NCBI RefSeq assembly: GCF_001713475.1 | Contig: NZ_CP016499.1 | Coordinates: 3,422,001 to 3,486,000, forward strand | Direction: 5' to 3' | Length of the DNA stretch: 64,000 bases | Source of the DNA: Agrobacterium sp. RAC06 | Lineage (GTDB): Bacteria; Pseudomonadota; Alphaproteobacteria; Rhizobiales; Rhizobiaceae | Shown: in pieces, positions 36,692 to 45,501 of the stretch | How the letters are laid out: every line of letters begins with the position of its first letter | How positions within the stretch are numbered: the stretch's first letter is position 1 | Position numbers and translations under genes: made by a program | The notes under the pieces: model-generated | What the model saw: only the letters and a program-made list of their open reading frames with translations | What the model was told of the DNA's origin: nothing | Database searches by the model: none

Positions 36692-36709
36692 TGTGGAAAC
36701 GTTACCACA
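36692..36709. promoter_or_regulatory. LacI-family operator overlapping the transcription start
   Basis: TGTGGAAACGTTACCACA is palindromic except for one mismatched pair and has the central CG of LacI/GalR operators. It begins one base after the -10 box, so a bound repressor would block initiation. The LacI-type gene at 40444-41469, at the other end of this operon, is the obvious regulator. Confidence 0.75.
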
Positions 36710-36725
36710 TCGGGAGAAGATAACG

Positions 36726-37550
36726 ATGAAACAGGCGCGGTTGAACCGCCTCTTCGGCACGTCTGGAAACTGCTTCGACGTGGCCATCGATCACGGCATG
36801 TTCAATGAACGCACGTTTCTCGCCGGTATCGAGAACATGCGCAAAGCCATCGAGGTCATCGCTGCGGCAGGCCCTGACGCGATCCAGCTGCCGCCGGGTA
36901 CGGCGCCCATGCTGCAGTCGATCCCGGGCAAGGCTCGCCCAGCGCTCGTGCTGCGTACCGATATTGCCAACATCTATGGCAACCCGCTGCCGAGTGCTCT
37001 GTTCTCCGAGGTGATCGATCGTCCGGTCGAGCAGGCGATCGCGCTCGATGCCGCCTGTGTCGTGGTCAATCTGCTGATGCTGCCCAACCAGCCCGAGGTT
37101 TATCGGGCCTGCGTGCGCAACGTGAACAGCCTGAAGCGCGAATGCGAGATCTACGGCATGCCGCTGATGGTGGAGCCGCTGGTCATGCAGGACAATTCCA
37201 AGGGCGCCTACATGGTGGACGGCGCAATCGACAAGATCCTGCCGCTGGTCCGCCAGGCTGCCGAACTCGGCGCGGACATCATCAAGGCCGACCCCTGTGA
37301 CGACGTGGCAGAATACCATCGGGTGATCGAGATCGCTCAGGGGCTGCCGGTGCTCGTGCGCGGCGGGGGCAGGGTCTCCGATGAGGAAATTCTATCGCGT
37401 ACCAAGGTGCTGATGGATCAGGGAGCCCGCGGCATCGTCTACGGCCGCAATGTCATCCAGCATGCCAATCCGGGCGGCATGACGCGGGCGCTGATGGCGA
37501 TCGTGCATGACGGCGTAACGGCAGAGGAAGCGTCGCGCCATCTCGCCTGA
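36726..37550 (+). CDS. Class I (DhnA/FbaB-type) aldolase
   Basis: The 274-residue TIM-barrel protein resembles DhnA/LsrF/FbaB class I aldolases: N-terminal FDVAIDHGMF, Schiff-base lysine K187 in ADIIKADP, and phosphate-binding loops VLVRGGGRVSDEEIL and GIVYGRNVIQH. It would cleave (or thiolyse, as LsrF does) a ketose phosphate. The neighbouring PfkB kinase could supply a ketose 1-phosphate, giving dihydroxyacetone phosphate plus an aldehyde; this is inference. ATG 36726 follows GGGAGAAG. It is the first gene of a four-gene operon behind a LacI-type operator. Confidence 0.85.
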   Translation: MKQARLNRLFGTSGNCFDVAIDHGMFNERTFLAGIENMRKAIEVIAAAGPDAIQLPPGTAPMLQSIPGKARPALVLRTDIANIYGNPLPSALFSEVIDRPVEQAIALDAACVVVNLLMLPNQPEVYRACVRNVNSLKRECEIYGMPLMVEPLVMQDNSKGAYMVDGAIDKILPLVRQAAELGADIIKADPCDDVAEYHRVIEIAQGLPVLVRGGGRVSDEEILSRTKVLMDQGARGIVYGRNVIQHANPGGMTRALMAIVHDGVTAEEASRHLA

Positions 37551-37575
37551 GATTGCGTGACGGGAGGAGGACCCC

Positions 37576-38715
37576 ATGAAGACCTTTCGTTTCGGCGTCA
37601 TCGGCTGCGGCCTGATGGGCCGCGAATTTGCCAGCGCCGCTGCGCGCTGGATGCATCTGACCGACGCCAAGGCGAGGCCAGAGATCGTCGCCGTCTGTGA
37701 CACCAATACGGAGCTGATGGCGTGGTTCCAGACCCACGTTCCCTCCGTTCGACAGGCAACCACTGACTACCGCGAACTTCTCGCCAATCCGGAGGTCGAC
37801 GCCATCTACTGCGCCGTTCCGCATGTCCTGCACGCCGAGTTTTACACCGACATCATCAAGGCAGGAAAACATCTGCTGGGTGAAAAGCCCTTCGGGATGG
37901 ACCTGGCGCAGAACAGGGCGATCATGGCCGTTCTTGCCGAGCATCCGGAAAGCATCGTCCGCTGCTCATCGGAAATGCCTTTCTTCCCCGGCGCGCAGAA
38001 GGTCATTGCTATGGCGGCGAGTGGCGAGATGGGCGACATTCTCGAAGTCGAAGCCAGCTTTCTGCATTCTTCCGACATCGATCCCAACAAGCCGATCAAC
38101 TGGAAGCGCATGGAGCATGTCAACGGCGCCTATGGCTGCATGGGGGATCTGGGCATGCATGTGCTGCATGTTCCCTTGAGGCTTGGCTGGCGGCCGGAAA
38201 CGTTGCATGCCAACCTCGTCAAGCGGATCACCGAGCGGCCGGATGGCAAGGGCAACAGGGTACCCTGCACCACCTGGGACAATGCGACGATCAGCAGCCG
38301 CGTGCGCACCGCTGACCAGGATTTCCCTCTGGTTCTCAAGACATGGCGCATCGCACCGGGCGAATCCAACACCTGGTACATCCGCATCCTCGGCATGAAG
38401 AAGAGCGCCTTCTTCTCGACCAAGCAGCCGCGCCAGTGGCAGTGGATGGATTACCAGGGCAGCACCCAGTCCTGGAACACGGAAGACCTTGGCTATGGCT
38501 CTGTCTTCCCCGCCATCACAGGCAAGATCTTCGAATTCGGCTTCGCCGATGCGATCCAGCAAATGTGGGCGGCCTTCGTCGACGAATTGGCGGGTGGCAC
38601 TGCGAATGGCTTCCCCTGTGCAAGCCCCGCGGAAGCGGCTGCCCATCACGCCGTGCTGACGGCCGCGCTGCAATCCGGTCTGGAAAACCGGGTCGTTTCT
38701 GTCGACTACGATTGA
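37576..38715 (+). CDS. Gfo/Idh/MocA-family NAD(P)-dependent oxidoreductase
   Basis: The 379-residue protein has an N-terminal Rossmann fold (GVIGCGLMGREFA), the EKPFG motif in LLGEKPFGMD around residue 100, and an alpha/beta C-terminal domain. Family members oxidise sugars, inositols or sugar acids at a hydroxyl group. The exact substrate is unknown; the adjacent isomerase and kinase point to a pentose or hexose. It starts 26 bp after the aldolase with GGGAGGAGG before ATG and is followed after 9 bp by the isomerase gene. Confidence 0.88.
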   Translation: MKTFRFGVIGCGLMGREFASAAARWMHLTDAKARPEIVAVCDTNTELMAWFQTHVPSVRQATTDYRELLANPEVDAIYCAVPHVLHAEFYTDIIKAGKHLLGEKPFGMDLAQNRAIMAVLAEHPESIVRCSSEMPFFPGAQKVIAMAASGEMGDILEVEASFLHSSDIDPNKPINWKRMEHVNGAYGCMGDLGMHVLHVPLRLGWRPETLHANLVKRITERPDGKGNRVPCTTWDNATISSRVRTADQDFPLVLKTWRIAPGESNTWYIRILGMKKSAFFSTKQPRQWQWMDYQGSTQSWNTEDLGYGSVFPAITGKIFEFGFADAIQQMWAAFVDELAGGTANGFPCASPAEAAAHHAVLTAALQSGLENRVVSVDYD

Positions 38716-38724
38716 GGTGGGACC

Positions 38725-39396
38725 ATGCGACGCTCCGAGATCAACGAAGCCCTGCGGTTTGCCATCGGGATGCTCGAGACCTGGCGCTGGTCCCTGCCTG
38801 TCTGGGGGCAATGGGGCGCTGCCGACTTTGCAGCCCATCCCGAGGCCTCGCGCTATCTGGCCAGCCGACAGCTCGGCTGGGACGTTACCGACTTTGGCTC
38901 CGGCCGCTTTGTCGAGCAGGGGCTCGTGCTCTTTTGCCTGCGCAACGGCATCCTCGGCATGGAGGGCGAGCGCAGCTATGCGGAGAAGCTGCTCTTCATC
39001 CAGGAAGGCCAGTTGACCCCGGCCCATCTGCACAAGGCGAAGCAGGAAGACATCATCAACCGGGCGGGTGGCGATCTCGTCATCGAATTCTGTGCGGCTG
39101 ATGCGACGGGCAAGGTCACCGAATCCGAGGTCTCTGTCCTTGTCGACGGGATCGAGCAGCGTCTCCAGACCTGGGAGCCTCTTGTCCTGCATGCTGGCCA
39201 GAGCGTAACGATCCCTACGGGTCTCTATCACCGCTTCTATGGCGCGAAGGGCAAGGGCCCGGTGCTGGTCGGCGAAGTCAGTCAGGTTAACGACGACAGG
39301 ACCGACAACTATTTCCTCGAACCCATCGGCCGTTTCGCCGAGATCGAGGAGGATGAGCCGCCGCTGAGACCCCTCTGGAACGAGGGGACTGTCTGA
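38725..39396 (+). CDS. D-lyxose ketol-isomerase family protein
   Basis: The 223-residue protein matches the cupin-type D-lyxose isomerase family (Lyx_isomer, formerly DUF1498). The metal-binding pattern is visible as PAHLHKAKQEDIINRAGG (His-x-His plus downstream Glu/Asp) with a later histidine in GLYHRFYG. Such enzymes interconvert D-lyxose and D-xylulose, and often D-mannose and D-fructose. It would feed a ketose to the adjacent PfkB kinase. Its stop overlaps the kinase start (TGATG). Confidence 0.85.
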   Translation: MRRSEINEALRFAIGMLETWRWSLPVWGQWGAADFAAHPEASRYLASRQLGWDVTDFGSGRFVEQGLVLFCLRNGILGMEGERSYAEKLLFIQEGQLTPAHLHKAKQEDIINRAGGDLVIEFCAADATGKVTESEVSVLVDGIEQRLQTWEPLVLHAGQSVTIPTGLYHRFYGAKGKGPVLVGEVSQVNDDRTDNYFLEPIGRFAEIEEDEPPLRPLWNEGTV

Positions 39397-40433
39397 TGAG
39401 AGCCGGGGAGGAGGTTCAAATCAGACAAGACACCGGAACGGCTGGTGGCATCGTCTGCGTCGGCAACTTTATCGTCGATCGCATCCACACTTTGTCCTAC
39501 TGGCCGGAACAGGGCAGTCTCGCGCATATTTTGCACCAGGACATGGGCGTCGGCGGCGGTGCGGCCAATGTGGTGACCGACCTTGCTTCGCTTGGGTTCA
39601 AGGGACGACTTTCGGTGGCGGGTGCGGTGGGGAACGATCGGGACGGCGCCTATGTCCGGGATCGTCACGCGGCCCTCGGTATCGATGTTGCCGGTCTCCG
39701 TGTTCTTGATGGCCAGGCGACTGCACATACCCATGTCATGAACGTGCCCGGCCAAAGCCGCACCTTCTTCTATCACGGCGGCTCCAACGACCTGCTGACG
39801 GACGATCTCATCGACCCTGCCGCCTTTGCAGCCAGTGGGCACAGGATCTTCTATCTTGGCTATCTCATGCTCCTGCCGGCTCTCGACCGGAAGGATGCAA
39901 GCGGCTCTTCCGGGGCGGCGCGGCTTTTGAAGGCGGCACGCGAAGCGGGGCTGACGACTTGCGTCGATTTCGTCTCCAGCGAGGACCCTGCCTTTGCCGA
40001 TCAGGTCGCCGTTGCACTACCCCATTGCGATTATGTGATCGTCAACGAGACCGAAGCCGGACGCGCAACGGGTGTGGCCGTCCGCGACAAGTCGGGCACT
40101 CTGCTGCTGTCAGCTGTGGAAGAGGCTGGTCAGCGGCTTCTGGACGGCGGGGTGGCGCAAGGCGTCGTCATTCATGCGCCGGAGCTCTCCATCTGGCTTT
40201 CACCCGACAAGGCCCCGGTTATCACGCCTGCACTTGCCGTCGATCCGGCCGCCATCGTCAGCCCCGTCGGGGCCGGAGATGCCTTCTGCGCGGCGGTGCT
40301 CTACGGTTTGCACGAGGGCTGGCCGATCGAGACCATTTCGGCTGTTGCCCATCGCGCGGCGGTCCATTGTCTCGGCGGCGCGACTGCTACCGACGGCATA
40401 CCCGACATGTCGATCCTGCTCGCCGAAATCTGA
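39396..40433 (+). CDS. PfkB-family carbohydrate kinase
   Basis: The 345-residue protein shows PfkB/ribokinase signatures: N-terminal GNFIVD, GGGAANVV in the substrate region, and SPVGAGDAFCAAV near the C-terminus with the catalytic aspartate. It would phosphorylate a sugar made by the lyxose-isomerase-like protein, giving a substrate for the class I aldolase at the start of the operon. It ends 10 bp from the convergent LacI-type regulator gene. Confidence 0.9.
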   Translation: MRAGEEVQIRQDTGTAGGIVCVGNFIVDRIHTLSYWPEQGSLAHILHQDMGVGGGAANVVTDLASLGFKGRLSVAGAVGNDRDGAYVRDRHAALGIDVAGLRVLDGQATAHTHVMNVPGQSRTFFYHGGSNDLLTDDLIDPAAFAASGHRIFYLGYLMLLPALDRKDASGSSGAARLLKAAREAGLTTCVDFVSSEDPAFADQVAVALPHCDYVIVNETEAGRATGVAVRDKSGTLLLSAVEEAGQRLLDGGVAQGVVIHAPELSIWLSPDKAPVITPALAVDPAAIVSPVGAGDAFCAAVLYGLHEGWPIETISAVAHRAAVHCLGGATATDGIPDMSILLAEI

Positions 40434-40443
40434 ACGACTGCAA

Positions 40444-41469
40444 TCAGATGTCTGCAGGGGCCGGCCCGGTCGATTCCCGGATGACCAGATCAACGGGCAT
40501 GCGCGTGAGCGAGGCGGGCCGGCGTTCCAGATCCTGCCTGTGGTCCTGCAGGCGCTCTTCGAGCCTGCGGGTCGCTTCGAGTGCGACCGCGCGGATCGGC
40601 TGGGCCACCGTTGTCAGCCGCGGCAGGACATAGGCTGCCTCCGGCAGGTCGTCGAAGCCGATGACAGAGCAATCGTCCGGCACGATGCGGCCGCTGTCGC
40701 GAACGGCGTGGATCGCTGCTATGGCCGCGATGTCCGTCGTTCCGATGATCGCGGTGATGTCGGTGTGATCTTGCAGAACGGACTGCGCCAGCGCGTAGGT
40801 GGCGGCGAAGCTGTGATCCTCGCCGATTGCTTCGATGGCCGGTGCAAGTCCATGTTCGCGCAGCACGGCCCGAATGCCTTCCATGCGAAGCCGGATCGGC
40901 TGGCTGTGTCCCGGCGCCCCGACGACCGCGATCTTCTGATGGCCGAGATCCACAAGGTGCCGGGTCATCATGCGTCCGCCTTCGACATGATCGGCCATCA
41001 CGGTATCGTCCGATATGCCGACGAGTTCGCGGTCGATCGCGATCACCGGGATCCCGGAACCGACCAGCGGCTGGAGATGCGCCGTGCCGCCATAGGCGCT
41101 GGCGACAATGACACCTTCGACCCTTTGGGCCCGCAGCATCGCGACATAGCGGGCCTCGTGCTCTTCGTTTTCCGCTGAACTGCAAATCAGGGTGTGGTAG
41201 CCGCGTTCGAAGAGTTCGCGCTCGATGGTATTTGCAAGAATGCCGAAGAAGGGGACATCGATGGAGGGCAGCATCAGGCCGATCATCCGGCTCGCTTCGC
41301 CGCGCAGCATGCGAGCGCCCTTGCTGGGCGCATAGTTGAGGTCCCTGATCGCGGCTTCCACGCGCTGGCGCACCTCTGGCGAGACATAACCACTGTTGTT
41401 CAGGACGCGCGAGACTGATGATACCGACGTTTCGGCAACCTTCGCGATCGTCCTGATACTGGCAGCCAT
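40444..41469 (-). CDS. LacI-family transcriptional repressor of the sugar operon
   Basis: The 341-residue protein has an N-terminal LacI helix-turn-helix (TIAKVAETSVSSVSRVLNNSGYV) with hinge helix, then a periplasmic-binding-protein-like ligand domain (GLMLPSIDVPFFG, TRHLVDLGHQKIAVVG, DDLPEAAYVLPRLTTV). It is convergent with the four-gene sugar operon, whose promoter carries a TGTGG-AAACGTTA-CCACA operator, so it probably represses that operon and is induced by its sugar or an intermediate. Confidence 0.9.
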   Translation of the reverse strand: MAASIRTIAKVAETSVSSVSRVLNNSGYVSPEVRQRVEAAIRDLNYAPSKGARMLRGEASRMIGLMLPSIDVPFFGILANTIERELFERGYHTLICSSAENEEHEARYVAMLRAQRVEGVIVASAYGGTAHLQPLVGSGIPVIAIDRELVGISDDTVMADHVEGGRMMTRHLVDLGHQKIAVVGAPGHSQPIRLRMEGIRAVLREHGLAPAIEAIGEDHSFAATYALAQSVLQDHTDITAIIGTTDIAAIAAIHAVRDSGRIVPDDCSVIGFDDLPEAAYVLPRLTTVAQPIRAVALEATRRLEERLQDHRQDLERRPASLTRMPVDLVIRESTGPAPADI

Positions 41470-41792
41470 TCCGGTATTCCCGCATCCGTTATGGTGATCG
41501 GAGTACGCAGAATTGCGGGCCCCGGCAAGTCGCGATTGTATCGTCGGCCAAGACTACCAGAGAGGGGCGCTCGCCTCGTCTTCGAGTATGGTGTCTCTCC
41601 AGCTATTGCTTGGGGGCCGCACCGGTGTCTCAAAGAGCGTTTGCCTGATCATTCCCTTCCGGCCGTATCTGTCATGCTACGTCGTCCCTTTGCTTTGCAA
41701 AGAGAGGCGCATTTTACTTAAGATTCACGATAATTCCGAACGTTCGCTTGCCGTTAATCTGCCTTTCGTGGCTGTTTGGTAGGGATCGGTGC
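41470..41792. other. Divergent intergenic region before the Dlt-like cassette
   Basis: About 320 bp between the minus-strand LacI-type gene and the GNAT gene. It holds a perfect palindrome CGAACGTTCG (41737-41746) and an AT-rich stretch at about 41700-41735. The palindrome is 47 bp before the GNAT start and may be an operator. No gene is supported here. Confidence 0.5.
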
Positions 41793-42968
41793 ATGGTTAT
41801 TGCAAGCGATCCACGTCTGACTGAGGCAGGCCACGCCGATGCGGGGGCAGAAACGTCGTTCGTCGTCGAGGCCGTGACGGAAGCCTTCTTCCAGTCCGCC
41901 GACTATGCGGCCCTGCATGCGCGCTCGAATGCGTCGGCTTTCCAGCATCCGCTCTGGCTCCAGGCTTTCCACCGTCATCTTGCCCCGTCGCGGGGCGCGC
42001 AAGGCGTGACGCTCGTGGGACGGCCGGGACCCGGCAAGCCTCCGTGTTTCGTTCTGCCGATGATAGCCCGGAAGCTCTCCGGCGTGACGATCCTTGAAAG
42101 TGCGGATCTCGGCGTCAGTGACTACGCGGCGCCGCTGGTTGATCCTGACTGGTGGGAGCGACAGCATGATCATGCTGCGGTTCGCGCCTGTGTTGCCGCT
42201 GCCTTTCCATCACATGACATCTTGCGGGTGAAGCCGATCCGCGATGAGCATCTGGCCCTCTGGCAGGCGTTCCTGCCGGGAAGCACGAAGACACTTGGAT
42301 TTTCCGCCCATGCCACTTCGCTCGTAGCGTCGGTAGAGCATTGGCGAGAGCAGGCGCTGACCGACAGTTTCGCACGCTATCTTGCCCGCAAACGCAAGCG
42401 CTTCTTCAAGATGGAAGGGGCACGGCTTGTTGTCGTTCAGGGAGCGCAGGCGATCGCCCGCGCGATGGAGCGGCTGGCTCAGCTGCGCGAGGGCCGTTTC
42501 GAGCAGGACGTGATTGCCGCGCCCGCAGCGCGAGCCTTCTACAGCGCCGTTGCGCAATCCGGGGAGCAGGCAGGTTTTGCCCGCGTCTATGCGCTCGAAC
42601 TGGGCGGCGAGGCGATCGGTTATACCTTCTGTCTCGCGTTTGGCGGACGGCTCCACTACCTGCTGATCGGCTGCGATTACCAGACCCATGGGCGCCATTC
42701 GCCGGGTTTGCTGCTCTATGATGGGATGATCGGCGACTGGATCGAGACCGGTGGCGAGATCTTCGACTTCACCATTGGCGATGAGCCCTTCAAGGCAGAT
42801 TTCGGCACGGTGGCCACCCCCCTTCATGTGTTGACGCATACGCCGACCGTGCGCGGCGCATTGGCGCTGGCCGCGATGCGTTGGCGCGAGCGGTGGCGCG
42901 AGGCTTCGGCCGCCACAACCACGACACCGTTTGCCCGCCGCCAGACATCCGGGGAGGACAATGGATGA
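41793..42968 (+). CDS. CelD/BcsL-like GNAT acyltransferase
   Basis: The 391-residue protein is of the FemAB/CelD-like GNAT group (Acetyltransf_6), recognised by FDFTIGDEPFKADFG near residue 330 and the preceding acyl-CoA-fold segment LELGGEAIGYTFCLAFGGRLHYLLIGCD. Such proteins transfer acyl or aminoacyl groups to cell-surface glycans or lipids. ATG 41793 has TAGGGATCGG upstream. It is the first of five tightly linked genes and overlaps the PIG-L gene by ATGA, so the two enzymes probably act on the same surface molecule. The acyl donor is unknown. Confidence 0.82.
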   Translation: MVIASDPRLTEAGHADAGAETSFVVEAVTEAFFQSADYAALHARSNASAFQHPLWLQAFHRHLAPSRGAQGVTLVGRPGPGKPPCFVLPMIARKLSGVTILESADLGVSDYAAPLVDPDWWERQHDHAAVRACVAAAFPSHDILRVKPIRDEHLALWQAFLPGSTKTLGFSAHATSLVASVEHWREQALTDSFARYLARKRKRFFKMEGARLVVVQGAQAIARAMERLAQLREGRFEQDVIAAPAARAFYSAVAQSGEQAGFARVYALELGGEAIGYTFCLAFGGRLHYLLIGCDYQTHGRHSPGLLLYDGMIGDWIETGGEIFDFTIGDEPFKADFGTVATPLHVLTHTPTVRGALALAAMRWRERWREASAATTTTPFARRQTSGEDNG

Positions 42969-43852
42969 ACGCGCGCCCAGCATTCCTCGAGAATTCGGTC
43001 ATTGTTGCAGCGCATCCGGACGATGAACTGCTGTGGTTCAATGCGATTTTGCATGAGGTCGACGAGGTGATCGTCGTCTACAGGGATTTCTGGGCCCAGC
43101 CGGGGCTCGGCGAAAAGCGAGCTGCCGCTCTCGCCGATTTTCCCCGCGCGGGCGTCAGCTGTCTGAATATCGCGGAATCCGGTGCGGCTGGCTGCGCAAA
43201 TTGGGATGACCCGCGAGAAAGCCCGGATGGTCTCGTCCTCAGCTTCGAAAGCCAGCGACGGGAACTGACGCGCATGTCGCGCCTCGCGCTTGGCAAGGTC
43301 GGCATGGGTGAGCGGCGCGTGGCCGAATATAGTGTTCTGACGGCCTATCAGAACAACTTCGTGAAGATACAAACCTTGCTGCGGGAGCGCCTGCGTCCGG
43401 GCATGAACGTCTTCACACACAATCCCTGGGGCGAATACGGACATGAGGAACATGTCCAGCTCTTCCGCGTGCTCCAAGGGCTGAGGGATGAGATTGGCTT
43501 CAATCTCTGGATGTCGAATTATTGCACCAATCGGTCACTGCCTCTGGCGATGCGATACTTCCAGACATCTCCCGGACAGCCGATCCGTCTGCCGACCAAC
43601 AAGGCATTCGCGGAAGAGGTGGCCTCTGTCTACAAGAGGCATGATTGCTGGACCTGGGCGGACGATTGGCAATGGTTCGATGACGAGTGGTATCTGCCGG
43701 CACCCCGTCAGGGCGCGACGCCACAGCCACATCAGCACCTGTTTCCGCTCAATCTTTTCACCATCGATGTCGCGCAGAAGCGACCCTGGCTCTCGATGGC
43801 CGTCGGCTCGGCTGCGGCGGCCTCGGCGCTCATGGTTGCCGCCGACTTCTAG
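42965..43852 (+). CDS. PIG-L family deacetylase
   Basis: The 295-residue protein starts with VIVAAHPDDELLWF, the zinc-binding AHPDDE motif of the PIG-L/LmbE family, and carries a second metal/catalytic element in NPWGEYGHEEH (about residue 160). Family members remove N-acetyl groups from GlcNAc-containing glycolipids, mycothiol-type conjugates or antibiotic precursors. Beside a GNAT acyltransferase and a Dlt-like esterification set, the likely role is to unmask an amino group on a glycan or glycolipid; this is inference. The N-terminus shows no signal peptide. Confidence 0.82.
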   Translation: MNARPAFLENSVIVAAHPDDELLWFNAILHEVDEVIVVYRDFWAQPGLGEKRAAALADFPRAGVSCLNIAESGAAGCANWDDPRESPDGLVLSFESQRRELTRMSRLALGKVGMGERRVAEYSVLTAYQNNFVKIQTLLRERLRPGMNVFTHNPWGEYGHEEHVQLFRVLQGLRDEIGFNLWMSNYCTNRSLPLAMRYFQTSPGQPIRLPTNKAFAEEVASVYKRHDCWTWADDWQWFDDEWYLPAPRQGATPQPHQHLFPLNLFTIDVAQKRPWLSMAVGSAAAASALMVAADF

Positions 43853-43932
43853 CTGTGCGCGGACGGGTAACGATCAACGCCGGCAGAACAACAAACGTCA
43901 GTGACACGGGCTTAATCTTGAACGGTGTTCCA

Positions 43933-45501
43933 GTGCAAACAACGCATGAAAACTTCAACATCGCCGCACCCTTCTGGCAAGGCGCGCATGCTCATCCCGG
44001 TGCGACTGCCCTGGTCGTTGCGCGGCGCGAGTTTACCTATGAGGCCCTCGCGCAAAAGGTTGCGCGCCTCGCCGGCCATCTGGCGCCGCGTTTGAAGCAA
44101 CGGCGCGTCGGGATTTTCGCCACCCGAAGCCTCGAGGGTTATGTCGGCATACTCGGCGCCTGCATGGCGGGTGCGACCTATGTGCCGCTTAACCAGAAAT
44201 GGCCGCCGGAGCGGCTGGTCACGCTGCTGGGGCTGCTCGAGCTCGATGCGCTGATCGTCGATCGCAATGGGATCGGCCTTCTGACGCCGGAGGTCCTGGC
44301 TGCCGCGCCCGCCATCATCATCGGACCGGAGCAGGCCGATATGCCGGCAACGGCGGATGCCGCGATCACGCCGCTCGACGCCCTGACTGACCCGCCGCTT
44401 GGCGAACCCGCGATAGTGGGGCCGGATCATGAGGCCTATATCATCTTCACCTCCGGCACGACCGGGCTTCCCAAGGGCGTGGTGATCTCGGCCGCTTCTC
44501 TTGCGTCCTATCTGGTGCAGGCGCGCCCATGGACGACGCTTGGGAAAGAAGACCGGGTCGCCGAAGCGCATGACCTTACCTTCGACCTCAGTGTCCACAA
44601 TCTGTTCCTGACACTGGAATCGGGCGCCGCACTGCATGTGATGTCGGCGCTTGAGCTATCGGCACCGCAGCATTTCATTCGCAGCCATGGCATCACGGCC
44701 TGGATGTCGGTGCCGACGATCGTCAACATGATGCGTACGGCGGGTTCACTGAAGCCCGGACTGTTCGAGACGATTCGCCTGTCGGTCTTTTGCGGTGAGC
44801 CGCTGCCGGGCATGACGGTCGAGGCCTGGAAGGTTGCCGCGCCAAACAGCGCCGTCGAGAATATCTATGGGCCAACGGAATGCACCGTCGTCATGCTCAG
44901 GCAAAGCGTGGGTGCCGAGATGCCGCTGACGCCAGGGCGCGGGGTGGTGGCGATTGGAACCCCCTTCAGCGACGGCAAGATCGCCATCCTCGGTCCTGAC
45001 CTGCAGCCGGTGGCCCCGGGTATGCCGGGAGAAATCGCGCTGGGCGGGCCGCAAGTCGGTATTGGTTATTTTGCGTCGCCGGAACAGACGGCGGACCGTT
45101 TCCGCGACATGAATGGTGAGCGCTGGTACCTGACGGGGGACCTCGGCCTGTGCGATGCCGAGGGCATCTACCACCATCTTGGCCGGACGGATAACCAGGT
45201 CAAGGTCAAGGGTAACCGGATCGAGCTGGAAGAGGTCGAGGCGCATCTGCGGCTGGCGGCGGACAGCACGGTCGTTGCGGTGGTGGCCTGGCCCCATGTC
45301 GATGGCGCTGCCACCGGGCTGGTCGGATTCGTCGCCGGCAGTGATGAAACGGCTGCATCGATCCAGGCGAAGATGTTGCGGTCGCTGCCGCGCTACATGG
45401 TTCCGGAAGCCATTCATCTCCAGGATACGCTACCCGTCAACATCAACGGCAAGGTGGATCGGCGCGCATTGCGTGACTTCCTCGAAGGGGGCGCGTCTTG
45501 A
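43933..45501 (+). CDS. DltA-like amino-acid adenylating enzyme
   Basis: This AMP-forming ligase (522 aa from GTG 43933) has the P-loop FTSGTTGLPKG, NIYGPTE, YLTGDLG, the GRTDNQVKVKG hinge and catalytic K507 in NINGKVDRRAL. It resembles D-alanine:carrier ligase DltA more than a free NRPS module. The two DltA pocket landmarks are kept: D218 in TFDLSVHN (the amino-group-binding Asp) and C287 in VFCGEPLP (the Cys linked to D-Ala selectivity). It probably activates a small amino acid and loads it on the ACP encoded at 46989. The start is uncertain: TTG 43918 is another option and neither has a strong ribosome-binding site. Confidence 0.8.
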   Translation: MQTTHENFNIAAPFWQGAHAHPGATALVVARREFTYEALAQKVARLAGHLAPRLKQRRVGIFATRSLEGYVGILGACMAGATYVPLNQKWPPERLVTLLGLLELDALIVDRNGIGLLTPEVLAAAPAIIIGPEQADMPATADAAITPLDALTDPPLGEPAIVGPDHEAYIIFTSGTTGLPKGVVISAASLASYLVQARPWTTLGKEDRVAEAHDLTFDLSVHNLFLTLESGAALHVMSALELSAPQHFIRSHGITAWMSVPTIVNMMRTAGSLKPGLFETIRLSVFCGEPLPGMTVEAWKVAAPNSAVENIYGPTECTVVMLRQSVGAEMPLTPGRGVVAIGTPFSDGKIAILGPDLQPVAPGMPGEIALGGPQVGIGYFASPEQTADRFRDMNGERWYLTGDLGLCDAEGIYHHLGRTDNQVKVKGNRIELEEVEAHLRLAADSTVVAVVAWPHVDGAATGLVGFVAGSDETAASIQAKMLRSLPRYMVPEAIHLQDTLPVNINGKVDRRALRDFLEGGAS

